From Paenibacillus caseinilyticus (lineage in GTDB: Bacteria > Bacillota > Bacilli > Paenibacillales > NBRC-103111), in the NCBI RefSeq assembly GCF_027533645.1, contig NZ_JAQAGY010000019.1:1-64000 (forward strand): a stretch of 64,000 bases of DNA, read 5' to 3'. The position numbers were made by a program, and so were the translations under genes. Positions 16,293 to 24,584 of the stretch are shown here, one piece after another (position 1 is the first letter of the stretch; every line of letters begins with the position of its first letter). The notes beneath the pieces are model-generated. The model worked only from the letters and a program-made list of their open reading frames with translations, made no database searches and was not told where the DNA came from.

Positions 16293-16627
16293 GCAAGCCT
16301 CCAATGGAATAGGACCTGCCTTGCCGAGGCCGGCGGTTTCGAGCCCTGTAAAGATACCGCACATGAATCTGCAGAGCACCTTTGCCCTTACTCAGGCACA
16401 AAAACAGGTACAAGATAAAAGGCTTCGCCGTTATATATTAAAAAAAGCGTTCCGAGTTTATCAACCTTATCTCTACTTTCAGCAGAAAATGGCTGTTCCT
16501 CAAACGCTTGATGAATCGGAGCAATGACTCCAAGAAGAATATGTTAGGTTACATTACAATGCGCCCTTTTTATTTATTCTACATGTCCGCCTCTTTTCGA
16601 GTCAATATAGATCAAGTTAATTTTCAC
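16293..16627. other. Intergenic region between divergent eutA and subtilase genes
   Basis: AT-rich, no ORF of note. On the minus strand TTGATA followed 19 bp later by TAATAT (around 16431-16461) may be the eutA promoter. I looked for conserved cobalamin-riboswitch text and for paired ANTAR-type hairpins and did not see convincing ones. Confidence 0.4.
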
Positions 16628-16654
16628 TTGATTTGTTCTTCATCATGGTATAAT
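16628..16654 (+). promoter_or_regulatory. Subtilase promoter with extended -10
   Basis: TGGTATAAT at 16646-16654 is a full extended -10 element; TTGATT at 16628-16633 is a -35 with a short 15 bp spacer. The start point would be near 16661, about 95 nt before the ATG. Confidence 0.6.
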
Positions 16655-16754
16655 ATGGTTTTTACAACAAGAAATAAGAACAGGTGTTTGCTTTTGTTTT
16701 CGATTTCGTGTCTCTGTCCACCCAGCAGACCATTCGAACAAAGGAGACGATCAC

Positions 16755-18533
16755 ATGACGCCTAATGAGGAAGTTTATACGTACCGTGCCGGAAAGAAAA
16801 TTGCTCTTACGAAGCAGCCCGACCAATTCGTAGTACGTGCCCTTCCCTCCGAGCTCAAGCAGAAGATCGGGATCGCGGATGCCATGCAGGTATCTACTTC
16901 CTCTTCCCGCGTGGTAACGGCGAAGTCTGAGCTCGAGCCGCTGATGAACCGGGCCCGCAATGTGGCCCCGACGCATCACGTGTACCGTGTCTCCGATACC
17001 CAGAAGGAGTTTCTCATTACCGACCGTGTCATTGTCTCCTTCCGGGAACCTTTGACGTCCGAGGAGATCGGCTCATTTGCCGGCCGCTACGGCCTCTTCA
17101 CGTTGGAAGCGTACAGCGACCGGGATTATCTCTTCCAACTTACCGATCAAACAGGCATCAATCCAGTAAAATTGGTCGTTACCCTTATGGAAGATGAGCC
17201 TCTGGTCGAGTCGGCCGAGCACGATCTCAACTACCTTATGAACAAATATGGAATGTCTATGCCGACGGACCCTTCTTATCCGAAGCAGTGGCATCTTCAT
17301 ACCCGCTGCGAGGATCCTTCATTCGATCCAAGGGCTTCCACGCGGTGTGAAGAGGCGTGGGAGCTGCTGGGGCACCACGGCAGTCCCGATGTGGTGATCG
17401 GCGTAACGGACGATGGCTGCAGACTGGACCATGCCGACTTCGACTCCGCGGACAAGTTCGCCGGATGGGGTTACTTCAAAGGTCCTCGCCTCATCACGAA
17501 TAAAGACGTCGATGCGGATCCCCGCAGTATGTACGAGCCCGGTTCGGATCACGGAACCTCCTGCTCCGGTGTGATCGGTGCGGAGATCGATGCCCTCCTC
17601 ACAGTCGGAGCCGCTCCGGGATGCAGGCTGCTGCCCATCAAGTGGGAGTCGAGCGGACCTTCCCTGTTCATCAGCGATTCCAAACTGCTGCGGGCACTGA
17701 ACTACGTTCAGGATAAAGTGGACATCCTCTCGAACTCCTGGGGCGGTGTGCCCGTAAGCCTGTGGCCGGACGTAGTGATCCGCCGGATCACCGAACTCGC
17801 CCAGACAGGAGGACGGCGGGGACAAGGTATCCTCTTCCTCTGGGCAGCCGGGAACGAGAACTGCCCCATTCAGTATACCGCTCCGGTAGATGTCCCTTAC
17901 ACCAGCGGAGTGAACTTCAGAAGCGACGGGTCGCTGGTCTGGGTAGGGGTGGAGAAGACCCGTGTCTTCACGAATAATCTGGTCGGTGTCCCCGGCGTTC
18001 TGCACGTGGCTGCGCTGGCCAGCACCGCGCAGCGCAGCCATTATTCTAATTACGGAACGGGGATCTCGATCTGCGCCCCGACCAGCAATGTGCATGAATA
18101 CTACCGCATGCCGGTACAAGGGCTTGGCATTACGACGGCCGAGGGACAAGGGGTAACCGACAGCTTCGGAGGGACCTCCAGCGCCACGCCGTTGACCGCA
18201 GGCATAGCCGCGCTGGTATTGTCGGCGAATCCCCATCTCAGCGCGCTGGAGCTCGCCTCCATACTGAAGCGGACCGCGTCGAAGGATCTGAGTCTGGAAG
18301 GGTACGCGAAGACGCCGCCCGCCCTATTCGATCCCGATCCTTCCTGGGATGTCTCTCCGATCGTTCCGTTTGACCGGGGGGACTTCCAGGACATCCAGGA
18401 TGCCGACGGAACTTGGAGCCCTTGGTTCGGCCACGGGAGGGCGGATGCCAAGGCAGCTGTTGAAGAAGCCTTGCGTTGGAGGGAGGAGCACCAAGGAACT
18501 CGAAGCTTGGAGGGCGAGAAGCTGCAAGCTTGA
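16755..18533 (+). CDS. S8-family serine protease (subtilase), apparently not Sec-exported
   Basis: 592 residues. The catalytic triad is readable: Asp219 in 'VIGVTDDGCRLDHADF', His266 in 'DHGTSCSGV' and Ser475 in 'GGTSSATPLTAGIAALVL'; the oxyanion Asn is in 'LWAAGNENCP'. The N-terminal ~195 residues form an unusual charged pro-region or accessory domain containing 'VSFREPLTSEEIGSFAGRYG', similar to propeptide-like domains of other subtilases. No signal peptide is present: the N-terminus is MTPNEEVYTYRAGKKIALTK. AAAGGAG lies 8 nt before ATG and an extended -10 promoter precedes. The last codons (GEKLQA) already belong to the first unit of the tandem repeat that follows. It may be intracellular or exported by an unusual route. 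Confidence 0.9.
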   Translation: MTPNEEVYTYRAGKKIALTKQPDQFVVRALPSELKQKIGIADAMQVSTSSSRVVTAKSELEPLMNRARNVAPTHHVYRVSDTQKEFLITDRVIVSFREPLTSEEIGSFAGRYGLFTLEAYSDRDYLFQLTDQTGINPVKLVVTLMEDEPLVESAEHDLNYLMNKYGMSMPTDPSYPKQWHLHTRCEDPSFDPRASTRCEEAWELLGHHGSPDVVIGVTDDGCRLDHADFDSADKFAGWGYFKGPRLITNKDVDADPRSMYEPGSDHGTSCSGVIGAEIDALLTVGAAPGCRLLPIKWESSGPSLFISDSKLLRALNYVQDKVDILSNSWGGVPVSLWPDVVIRRITELAQTGGRRGQGILFLWAAGNENCPIQYTAPVDVPYTSGVNFRSDGSLVWVGVEKTRVFTNNLVGVPGVLHVAALASTAQRSHYSNYGTGISICAPTSNVHEYYRMPVQGLGITTAEGQGVTDSFGGTSSATPLTAGIAALVLSANPHLSALELASILKRTASKDLSLEGYAKTPPALFDPDPSWDVSPIVPFDRGDFQDIQDADGTWSPWFGHGRADAKAAVEEALRWREEHQGTRSLEGEKLQA

Positions 18534-18827
18534 GTGAGCGAGTGGCTGCAAGCCCTAGCGGGCGAGGCGCTCTGCTGGCCTGAGCCAGGCGAGGCGCTCT
18601 GCTGGCCTGAGCGGGCGAGGCGCGCTTTGCTGGCTTGAGCTGGTGAGACACTTCGCTGACCTGTGCGGGTGAGACACTTCGCTGGCCTGGGCCAGGCGAG
18701 GCGCTCTGCTGGCCTGAGCGGGCGAGGCGCGCTTTGCTGACCTGAGCGAGCGAGGCGCTTTGCTGGCCTGAGCAGGCGAGGCGCTCTGCTGGCCTGGGCC
18801 AGGCGAGGCGCTTTGCTGGCTTCGAGC
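18514..18827. repeat. Tandem repeat, 26-28 bp units in a ~107 bp higher-order pattern
   Basis: About twelve head-to-tail units of the form GCGAGGCGCTCTGCTGGCCT + GAGCSRG. From 18562 the unit lengths run 27, 26, 28, 26, then 27, 26, 28, 26, then 27 and a partial unit, and units of equal rank resemble each other (the units at 18589 and 18696 are identical), so the basic unit was expanded as blocks of four. Two diverged 24-bp units at 18514 and 18538 overlap the 3' end of the subtilase gene. Each unit carries the near-palindrome CTGGCCTGRGCCAG. Minus-strand ORFs through it encode low-complexity Ser/Ala/Arg text and are not credible genes. Confidence 0.85.
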
Positions 18828-19162
18828 ACACTTTCATGTAAGCCTACGACGGGACCGTTTATCTGCACGGTATTCCCCGAGATCCAACCCTGGTGCGCCG
18901 TCCATACCAAGGCAATCATCATTTGAGGCTCTCCCCTTTTCAGGGAACTTGTACGTATGCATTTCTTTCGAGAGCGAGAAGAGACGTCGCCTTCCATTCT
19001 CTCTAAGGCATCGTAGTCCCGCCATTTCTTTCATCTCCGCGTGCCGGCCTTCCATTCTTCCTCCCAAAGGGAATAGGCTGACGGAATAATGACCGTCAGC
19101 CCTATCTCCACTTATGCTGAGCCGGGCAGCAGCGTACGCCACTCCGTGCCGTCTGCCATCCG
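18828..19162. other. Gene-free spacer with one strong hairpin
   Basis: No convincing ORF. At 19076-19101 GGCTGACGG and CCGTCAGCC form a perfect 9-bp stem with an 8-nt loop. The minus-strand flank (TATTCCCTTT) is only weakly T-rich, so it is at best a weak terminator for the minus-strand xylanase cluster. Confidence 0.5.
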
Positions 19163-19387
19163 CTAAGGCCGACGCTCGTGCTCATCCCCCGCATAAGCAA
19201 GGAACCCTCCGTCTACCGGCACCGTAATCTCCGATACGAGCCCCATCTGCTCCCGTCGGCAAGCCAGATCAGCGTACACAGCTGATCCTCCGGCTTTGCC
19301 AAACCGGCGCATCGGCGTATGGCATGATGATCTTGCGTGAACGCTCCGCGAGCGCACCGTCTTCGTTCGCGAGCAGCTTCCCCGGCT
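19163..19387 (-). pseudogene. Decayed 3' fragment of a mannonate-oxidoreductase-like SDR gene
   Basis: Directly after the xylanase stop codon the minus strand, read across three frames, gives the C-terminal ~75 residues of a short-chain dehydrogenase: 'KLLANEDGALAERSRKII', then 'HTPMRRFGK', then 'KPEDQLCTLIWLAD', then 'SEITVPVDGGFLAYAGDEH' before a stop at 19163. That order and wording match the C-terminus of UxuB/YjmF-type D-mannonate oxidoreductases (NEDGSLTERSKKII...TPMGRFGEPEDLIGTLLWL...VPVDGGF). At least two frameshifts and no 5' end: a relic. Mannonate oxidation belongs to glucuronate catabolism, which fits beside a glucuronoxylan cluster. Confidence 0.75.
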
Positions 19388-20401
19388 TTATAGCTGTACA
19401 GCTCTCCAGAAGGCCTTCTTCGGCTGATGCTTCTCGTCGAACAGAAAGGGCCAGTTCTTGCGGTTTCGCACCGGAAAGTGATCGAGCCACGTATAATCGT
19501 CGGCTGCTCCCCAGAACGTAACAGACGTAATGACGCCGCTGTACTCCCGCAGCAGCCCGAAGATCTCTTCGTACCGCCGCTCCTGGGCTTCCAGCATCTC
19601 CTCCGTCGGCTGCAGCAGATCGGTCCGTTGGTCATCCCACTCGAATACCGACACATCGAGCTCCGTGACATGCAGCTGCAGGTCCAGTGACGCGTACCGC
19701 TCGACCGCCGCCCGGATCTCGTCCACGGATGGTCGCTGCAGGCTCCAATGCCCCTGCATGCCCATGCCGTGAACCGGCGTCCCCTGCTCCTTCAGGGACT
19801 TCAGAAGCTGGTAGATCCGCTCTCTTTTGTCCGGATGGCACTCGTTGTAGTCGTTGTAGAACAGCAGTGCCTGCGGATCCGCCTCATGCGCATATTCGAA
19901 GGCCCGCCGGATGAATTCGTCGCCTGCCGCATCCAGCCACTGCGAGGAGCGGAGGAGCTGCGGCCCCTCGTCCGATACCGCTTCATTGACGACATCCCAC
20001 ACCTGGATGCGGTCCCGGTAACGGCCTACGACGGCATCGATATGATCTCTCATCCGCCGAAGAACCAATTCCTTGCCCGCGGGATGTCCCGCGCCGTCCA
20101 AGAACATCCAATCCGGCGTCTGATTATGCCAGACGAGCGTATGCCCGCGCATCTTCATCCCGTGCGCTGCGGCAAAAGCGGCAATGCGGTCCGCGTCGTC
20201 GAACGTAAACCGTCCCTCCTCAGGCTGTACGGAGACCGGCTTCATTTCGTTCTCCGCCGTAATGCTGCTGAAGTGTGCCGCCAGCAGTTCCTTCTGCGTG
20301 ACGATCGTCAGCGGGTTGACCGCCGCACCGACCGCAAACCGGTCCGCATAGACCTCCTTCAGAGAGGGAATCGTCATCTGATCTTGGCGCGTCTGCTCCA
20401 T
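19388..20401 (-). CDS. Intracellular endo-1,4-beta-xylanase (GH10)
   Basis: 337 residues from ATG 20401 (AAAGGTGG upstream). Catalytic acid/base Glu140 in 'WDVVNEAVSD' and nucleophile Glu247 in 'LHVTELDVSVF'; also 'TAENEMKPVSVQPEEGRFTF', 'RGHTLVWHNQTPDW' and 'TFWGAADDYTWLD'. No signal peptide and no binding module, so it should hydrolyse imported xylo- or aldouronate oligosaccharides in the cytoplasm, as the intracellular XynA2 of the Paenibacillus aldouronate-utilisation cluster does. It is the last intact gene after the permeases. Unlike the described cluster, no GH67 alpha-glucuronidase lies between ytcP-like permease and xylanase, and no GH43 follows. Confidence 0.94.
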   Translation of the reverse strand: MEQTRQDQMTIPSLKEVYADRFAVGAAVNPLTIVTQKELLAAHFSSITAENEMKPVSVQPEEGRFTFDDADRIAAFAAAHGMKMRGHTLVWHNQTPDWMFLDGAGHPAGKELVLRRMRDHIDAVVGRYRDRIQVWDVVNEAVSDEGPQLLRSSQWLDAAGDEFIRRAFEYAHEADPQALLFYNDYNECHPDKRERIYQLLKSLKEQGTPVHGMGMQGHWSLQRPSVDEIRAAVERYASLDLQLHVTELDVSVFEWDDQRTDLLQPTEEMLEAQERRYEEIFGLLREYSGVITSVTFWGAADDYTWLDHFPVRNRKNWPFLFDEKHQPKKAFWRAVQL

Positions 20402-20443
20402 TTGCTGCCCAACCACCTTTTCGAATGTTTTTTATTGCTGATA

Positions 20444-21361
20444 TCAGCCCTTCACTCCGCCGACCGTCAACCCTTTAACAAAATACTTCTGCAAGAACGG
20501 GTATACAAGGATAATCGGTACGCTCGCGATGATGGTCATCGTCGCCCGGATGGAGGTAGGAGTCACGAACGTGACGTTGCCCTGTGCCGAAGCGAATTGG
20601 TCGGCAGCCGATGTCGCTGACGTGTTGGTCGTCTGCAGAATCTTCTGCAGCTCGTACTGCAGAGTGCTCAGATTCACATTCGATGAGTTATACAGGAAGA
20701 CATCGAACCAAGAATTCCACTGGCCTACGGCTACGAACAGCGACACGGTCGCCAGAGCGGGAATCGTTAGCGGCAGGACGATCTGCAGGAACGTGGCGAA
20801 TTCGCCGGCCCCGTCAATCCGGGCGGATTCCAGCAGGCCCTCTGGCAGCCCTTCGATGAAGGAGCGGATCACGATGAGATTGAACACGCCGATGATGGCG
20901 GGAAGAATGTACACCCAGAACGAGTTGGTGAGGCCGAGGCCCCGGATCAGCAGGTAGCCCGGGATCAGGCCGCCGCTGAAGTACATCGTGAAGAGAAAGG
21001 CCAGCGACATGAATTTGCGCAGCACAAAATCCGGGCGGGTTAGCGTGTAAGCCAGCATGGCCGTGCAGAAGACCGAGATCACCGTGCCGAGCACCGTGCG
21101 CAGGACGGAGATCAGCGTAGCCTTGTAGACGGAAGCTTCGCTGAAGATGTAGTCGTAATTCTCCAGAGTCCACATGCGGGGCCATAAATAAATTCCTCCC
21201 CGGATCGAGTCATTCGCATCGTTGAACGAGACCGCCAGCATGTTCACGAACGGATACAGCGTAACGATCATCAGACACGCCATGAATACGATATTGCACA
21301 CATCGAACACTTTGTCCGGCATACTCTTGTATCTTGTTCCGGAAGCGGATGGTTCGCTCAT
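20444..21361 (-). CDS. ytcP: Oligosaccharide ABC transporter permease (YtcP type)
   Basis: 305 residues with six predicted membrane segments, MalG/YtcP family. 'MLAVSFNDANDSIRGGIYLWPRMWTLENY'-type text after the first helix (MLAVSFNDANDSIRGG, WPRMWTLENYDYIF) is characteristic, and the EAA coupling loop is 'GLPEGLLESARIDGAGEFATFLQIVLP'-like (GLLESARIDGAGEFATF). Ends with 'FVKGLTVGGVKG', the usual family C-terminus. GGAGG precedes ATG. It follows the LplB-type permease by 84 nt and precedes the xylanase by about 40 nt. Pairs with the LplB-like protein; the ATPase (MsmX-like) is expected elsewhere in the genome. Confidence 0.92.
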   Translation of the reverse strand: MSEPSASGTRYKSMPDKVFDVCNIVFMACLMIVTLYPFVNMLAVSFNDANDSIRGGIYLWPRMWTLENYDYIFSEASVYKATLISVLRTVLGTVISVFCTAMLAYTLTRPDFVLRKFMSLAFLFTMYFSGGLIPGYLLIRGLGLTNSFWVYILPAIIGVFNLIVIRSFIEGLPEGLLESARIDGAGEFATFLQIVLPLTIPALATVSLFVAVGQWNSWFDVFLYNSSNVNLSTLQYELQKILQTTNTSATSAADQFASAQGNVTFVTPTSIRATMTIIASVPIILVYPFLQKYFVKGLTVGGVKG

Positions 21362-21445
21362 TGTTGTTCCTACCTCCTGCTATGGGGTGTAAAAAGAAGG
21401 CCAGCTTATGGGCTTCCGTTAAGTTATCGAGCTAAAGGCATGCGG

Positions 21446-22417
21446 TCAGTACAGACGGCTGCCTCCGAGCCGCTTAGAGATACTGTTCGCCGAGATCAAC
21501 AGAATAAAGCTCACCACGGTCTTGAACATCCCGGCCGCTGTGGCCAAGGAATAGTTCCCGAGGTTAAGGCCCCACTTCAGTACATATATGTCCAGGTTGT
21601 CGGAATAATCAACGGTCATCCCGTTGCCGATCAGGTACTGCGGCTCGAATCCAGACTCCAGAATATTCCCGATATTAAGAATGAGCAGAATGACGATGAC
21701 CGGCTTCAGTCCCGGCATCGTAATGTGCCAGATCCGCTGGAAGCGGTTCGCTCCGTCAATCTCGGCCGCTTCATACTGTGACGGATCGATCGTAGTTATC
21801 GCGGCAAGATAGATAATGGTGTTCCAGCCTACGTCCTTCCATACCTCGGAGGCCCCCAGGATGCCCCAGAAATACTCTCCCTTGCCCAGCCACAGCACCG
21901 GCGCGGAGATCCAGCCGAGCTTCAGTAACAGCACGTTCACAATGCCTTCCGGTGCAAGCGTGGTCGAAATAATACTCGCTGCCACGACCCAGGATACGAA
22001 GTGGGGCAGGTAAGAAACCGTCTGTACGACACGTTTGAACAGCAGGTTCCGCAGCTCATTGAGCAGGATGGCGAGCACAATCGCAGTAACGAAACCGAGG
22101 ATCAGCTTGATCGAGCTCTGAACGAGCGTATTGCGCAGCACTTGATAAAAGGCCGCGTCTTTGAAAATCATCTGGAAGTTCAGCCAGCCTACCCACTGCT
22201 GGTCAGCGAAGCTCTTGGCAGGACGATACTTCTGGAAGGCGGTCACCCAGCCCCAGAGCGGTACATATTTGAACACGATCAGCCACAGCAGGAACGGGAC
22301 CGACATGAACACCAGCGCCTTCTGCTGTATAAGCTTCTTAAAAAACAATCTCAGCCCGGAAGGTTCTGCAGCAGGCCGGGCTCCGGCCGGAAATACATTC
22401 TCTATAGGTTTCTCCAC
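21446..22417 (-). CDS. lplB: Oligosaccharide ABC transporter permease (LplB type)
   Basis: 323 residues, six membrane segments, MalF/LplB family. GTG start with AAAGGAG 9 nt upstream. Typical text: 'FLLWLIVFKYVPLWGWVTAFQKYRP', 'AAEIDGANRFQRIWHITMPGLKP' (EAA loop) and the terminal 'LILLISANSISKRLGGSRLY'. Located between the binding protein and the second permease in the order lplA-lplB-ytcP known from Paenibacillus xylan clusters. Confidence 0.92.
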   Translation of the reverse strand: MEKPIENVFPAGARPAAEPSGLRLFFKKLIQQKALVFMSVPFLLWLIVFKYVPLWGWVTAFQKYRPAKSFADQQWVGWLNFQMIFKDAAFYQVLRNTLVQSSIKLILGFVTAIVLAILLNELRNLLFKRVVQTVSYLPHFVSWVVAASIISTTLAPEGIVNVLLLKLGWISAPVLWLGKGEYFWGILGASEVWKDVGWNTIIYLAAITTIDPSQYEAAEIDGANRFQRIWHITMPGLKPVIVILLILNIGNILESGFEPQYLIGNGMTVDYSDNLDIYVLKWGLNLGNYSLATAAGMFKTVVSFILLISANSISKRLGGSRLY

Positions 22418-22537
22418 TGGATGCAGCTCCTTTCCTAACTCCCTTTACCACTTGCGGGCTGAGAACCGGAAGGCTTTTGCCTCCGGCCCTTCGTCCGCCT
22501 TCCGTACCTCACGACCAGGGGCAGTGCCCCTTCCGTA

Positions 22538-24217
22538 TTACCATTTGCCTGCCGCGCGATTTTTGACAATCTTCGTTACCGTCGCCTCATATGTCTTGCT
22601 GTCCAGCTTGCCGAACTCGGTGGTATATTCGTTCCACGTTCCCTCGAACGCATCCGGCGAGCCCATGATGAGCTTCGGCAAATACTTCAGCTGCAGATCC
22701 TGCGACTTCTGTCCGAAAATCTGCTCCGGTGTTCCTTGACCGAGATTGATGCTCCATGCAGGGTACCAAGGACGGTCATCCGGCTTCGAGAACATGTCCG
22801 CGAAGGTTTTCGCCCCATAAGCTTCGAGGATCTTCTTGTCTCCCTCGGTATAGTCCATCTCCGCCACTTCCGGCTGGTTGCCTACGGCGTAGGCGTTGCC
22901 GTCCTTCAGCACGGAATTGTTGCCGTAACGCGGCCAGCTGTACTCGAAGTACTGGAAGCCAAAGGAACGCTTAAAATCCGGATCATTGCGCTTCTTGGAC
23001 ATCTCCGGTGTCAGGACAAAGCGCCCTTTGTCATTGACAGTGTAAGTCTGGTCCTTGATGCCCCACTGGACAAGGATCTGATTCTCTTCCTTGAGCAGGT
23101 TGTCGAAATACTTGATGATGCGGACCGGGTCTTTCGCCTTGACCGAGATGCCGATCCCGCGGTTGTTGACGAACGCCGGCGGATCGAGGTACTGGTCCTT
23201 GATGTCCTTGTCGAAGACGATCGGCAGCGGCGCGTAGCGTTTCTCGTCGATGCCGGCTTTCTTCAGGTTGTTCGTCGCGTCGCCGACGAGCCAGCCATAA
23301 CCGAAGTACCCCAGCACGCGGCCAGAGGTGAGCTTTGCCAGATATTGGTCTTTGTTCACTGTGAACGATTCCGGATCGAAGAGCCCCTGGGCGTTCACTT
23401 CGTTAAGCTTTTTGATCCAGCGCTTCTCGTATTCGCCAGCAGAGTATACCTTGGCTTCCTGCGTCTTCATGTCGACAATGACACCGCCGTCATTCGGGTA
23501 ACCGGCCAGGTGCATCGAAGCGTTCGTCAGCGCGAAGAAGTTGTCCTTGACGCCAGCGAAGGCCGCGAAGCCGATCGTATCCTTGCCGTCAACCTGTGGA
23601 TGCTTCTCCTTGTATTGCTTAATGAGGTCAAAGTACTCGTCGAGCGTCTTGATCTTCGGATAACCAAACTCCTTCAGCACCGAGCGCTGAATCCAGAAAG
23701 CGCCCTGGGAGATGCTCGGATCGGTGATGTAGCCTTGGTTGGCGGAAAACGGGAGATGATAGATCTTGCCGTCTTCCTGCCGGAATTTGTCCATATAAGG
23801 CCCGTATACCCGCTTGATGTTCGGGCCGTACTTCTCAATGAGCTCGTCAAGGGCGATGAACGCTCCCGCATCCAGCAGCTTGTCGATCTCGCCATCCGGC
23901 ACGATGACATCCGCATAGTCGCCGCTCGCGATCATGACACCTGACTTCGTCTTAGAATCGCCGACCGCATATTCAATCTTGAAGTTGACGCCCGTCTGCT
24001 TCTCGAGCTCCTTGCCGATGACGGTCTCGTTCGTATTGACATCCTTCTCCTTGCCGAAGGAGAAATACGTGAATGTGACCGGCGTCTTGTCGTCCGCAGC
24101 ACCCGCAGACTCCTGCGCGGCTCCCGCCTCCGGCTGTTTGTCGCTGCTGCAGCCCGCAGCTGTCGCTGCAAGCAGCACCGCCAAGCTTACGGCGGCCAGC
24201 TTTGTATGGTTGATCAT
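22538..24217 (-). CDS. lplA: Oligosaccharide-binding lipoprotein (LplA/YtcQ type)
   Basis: 559 residues, the usual size for this extracellular solute-binding family. Lipobox 'ATAAGCSS', acidic linker, then 'VTFTYFSFGKEKDVN', 'KQTGVNFKIEYAVGD', 'DYADVIVPDGEIDKLLDAGAFIALDELIEKYGPN' in the N-lobe. Anchored outside the membrane, it should deliver oligosaccharides to the adjacent LplB/YtcP permeases. First structural gene after the YesMN regulators; its promoter region holds a TATACT -10 and a cre-like sequence. Substrate assignment to aldouronates or xylo-oligosaccharides rests on synteny with the xylanase, not on the protein itself. Confidence 0.92.
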   Translation of the reverse strand: MINHTKLAAVSLAVLLAATAAGCSSDKQPEAGAAQESAGAADDKTPVTFTYFSFGKEKDVNTNETVIGKELEKQTGVNFKIEYAVGDSKTKSGVMIASGDYADVIVPDGEIDKLLDAGAFIALDELIEKYGPNIKRVYGPYMDKFRQEDGKIYHLPFSANQGYITDPSISQGAFWIQRSVLKEFGYPKIKTLDEYFDLIKQYKEKHPQVDGKDTIGFAAFAGVKDNFFALTNASMHLAGYPNDGGVIVDMKTQEAKVYSAGEYEKRWIKKLNEVNAQGLFDPESFTVNKDQYLAKLTSGRVLGYFGYGWLVGDATNNLKKAGIDEKRYAPLPIVFDKDIKDQYLDPPAFVNNRGIGISVKAKDPVRIIKYFDNLLKEENQILVQWGIKDQTYTVNDKGRFVLTPEMSKKRNDPDFKRSFGFQYFEYSWPRYGNNSVLKDGNAYAVGNQPEVAEMDYTEGDKKILEAYGAKTFADMFSKPDDRPWYPAWSINLGQGTPEQIFGQKSQDLQLKYLPKLIMGSPDAFEGTWNEYTTEFGKLDSKTYEATVTKIVKNRAAGKW

Positions 24218-24270
24218 CTGAGTGACTACCCCTTTCGATCTTCAAATTCGTTCTCGCTGTAAGCATTTTC

Positions 24271-24293
24271 AGTATAACGCGGTAGCGCTTTCT
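24271..24293 (-). promoter_or_regulatory. Promoter -10 and cre-like box before lplA
   Basis: Minus-strand TATACT at 24271-24276, about 55 nt before the lplA ATG. Just upstream, AGAAAGCGCTACCG (24280-24293) matches the cre consensus at 11 of 14 positions with the central CG and symmetrical AGCGCT. No clear -35, as is common for activator-dependent promoters. Confidence 0.4.
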
Positions 24294-24422
24294 CGATGTA
24301 CCCCTTAAACTTTAGTTCTCACTTTGAAAAGCATAGTAAGAACAATGTCAGGTACCAGCAGCGCTTGCCTGCTTTTTGGCCTGCCGGCTTGGGCAGCACC
24401 GGCAAACCCGGGAAAAGAAAAT

Positions 24423-24443
24423 AGGGCTTCTGCGGGAAGCCCT
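24423..24443 (-). terminator. Terminator of the yesN-yesM unit
   Basis: Minus strand AGGGCTTC-ccgca-GAAGCCCT, perfect 8-bp stem, followed by ATTTTCTTTT. It separates the regulator genes from lplA. The rest of the 24218-24584 gap shows no credible gene. Confidence 0.88.
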
Positions 24444-24584
24444 GACGATGAAAAGGAGGCTGCGGCCGATAAGTATCGCGGCATGTTCCCCGTACCGCAG
24501 ACACGGGACCGCCCCTGAGCAGAGACGGCGGCAGCACCTGATTGCTGTCCCTATTGAGGTAAGCCGCAACAGTTAACCCCGAGG

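Noticed and set aside
16293..16754. Cobalamin riboswitch before eutA
   Set aside because: Searched by eye for the conserved B12-box type text and pairing; not found.
18514..18827. Tandem array considered as a CRISPR
   Set aside because: Units are contiguous without unique spacers and no cas genes are near.
18101..18997. Minus-strand ORF with Ser/Ala/Arg repeats through the tandem array
   Set aside because: The repeats have mixed lengths of 26-28 bp not divisible by three, so no stable protein repeat exists; it also overlaps the subtilase gene.
18834..19142. 102-codon minus-strand ORF after the tandem repeat
   Set aside because: No RBS or recognisable motif; composition is that of non-coding high-GC DNA.
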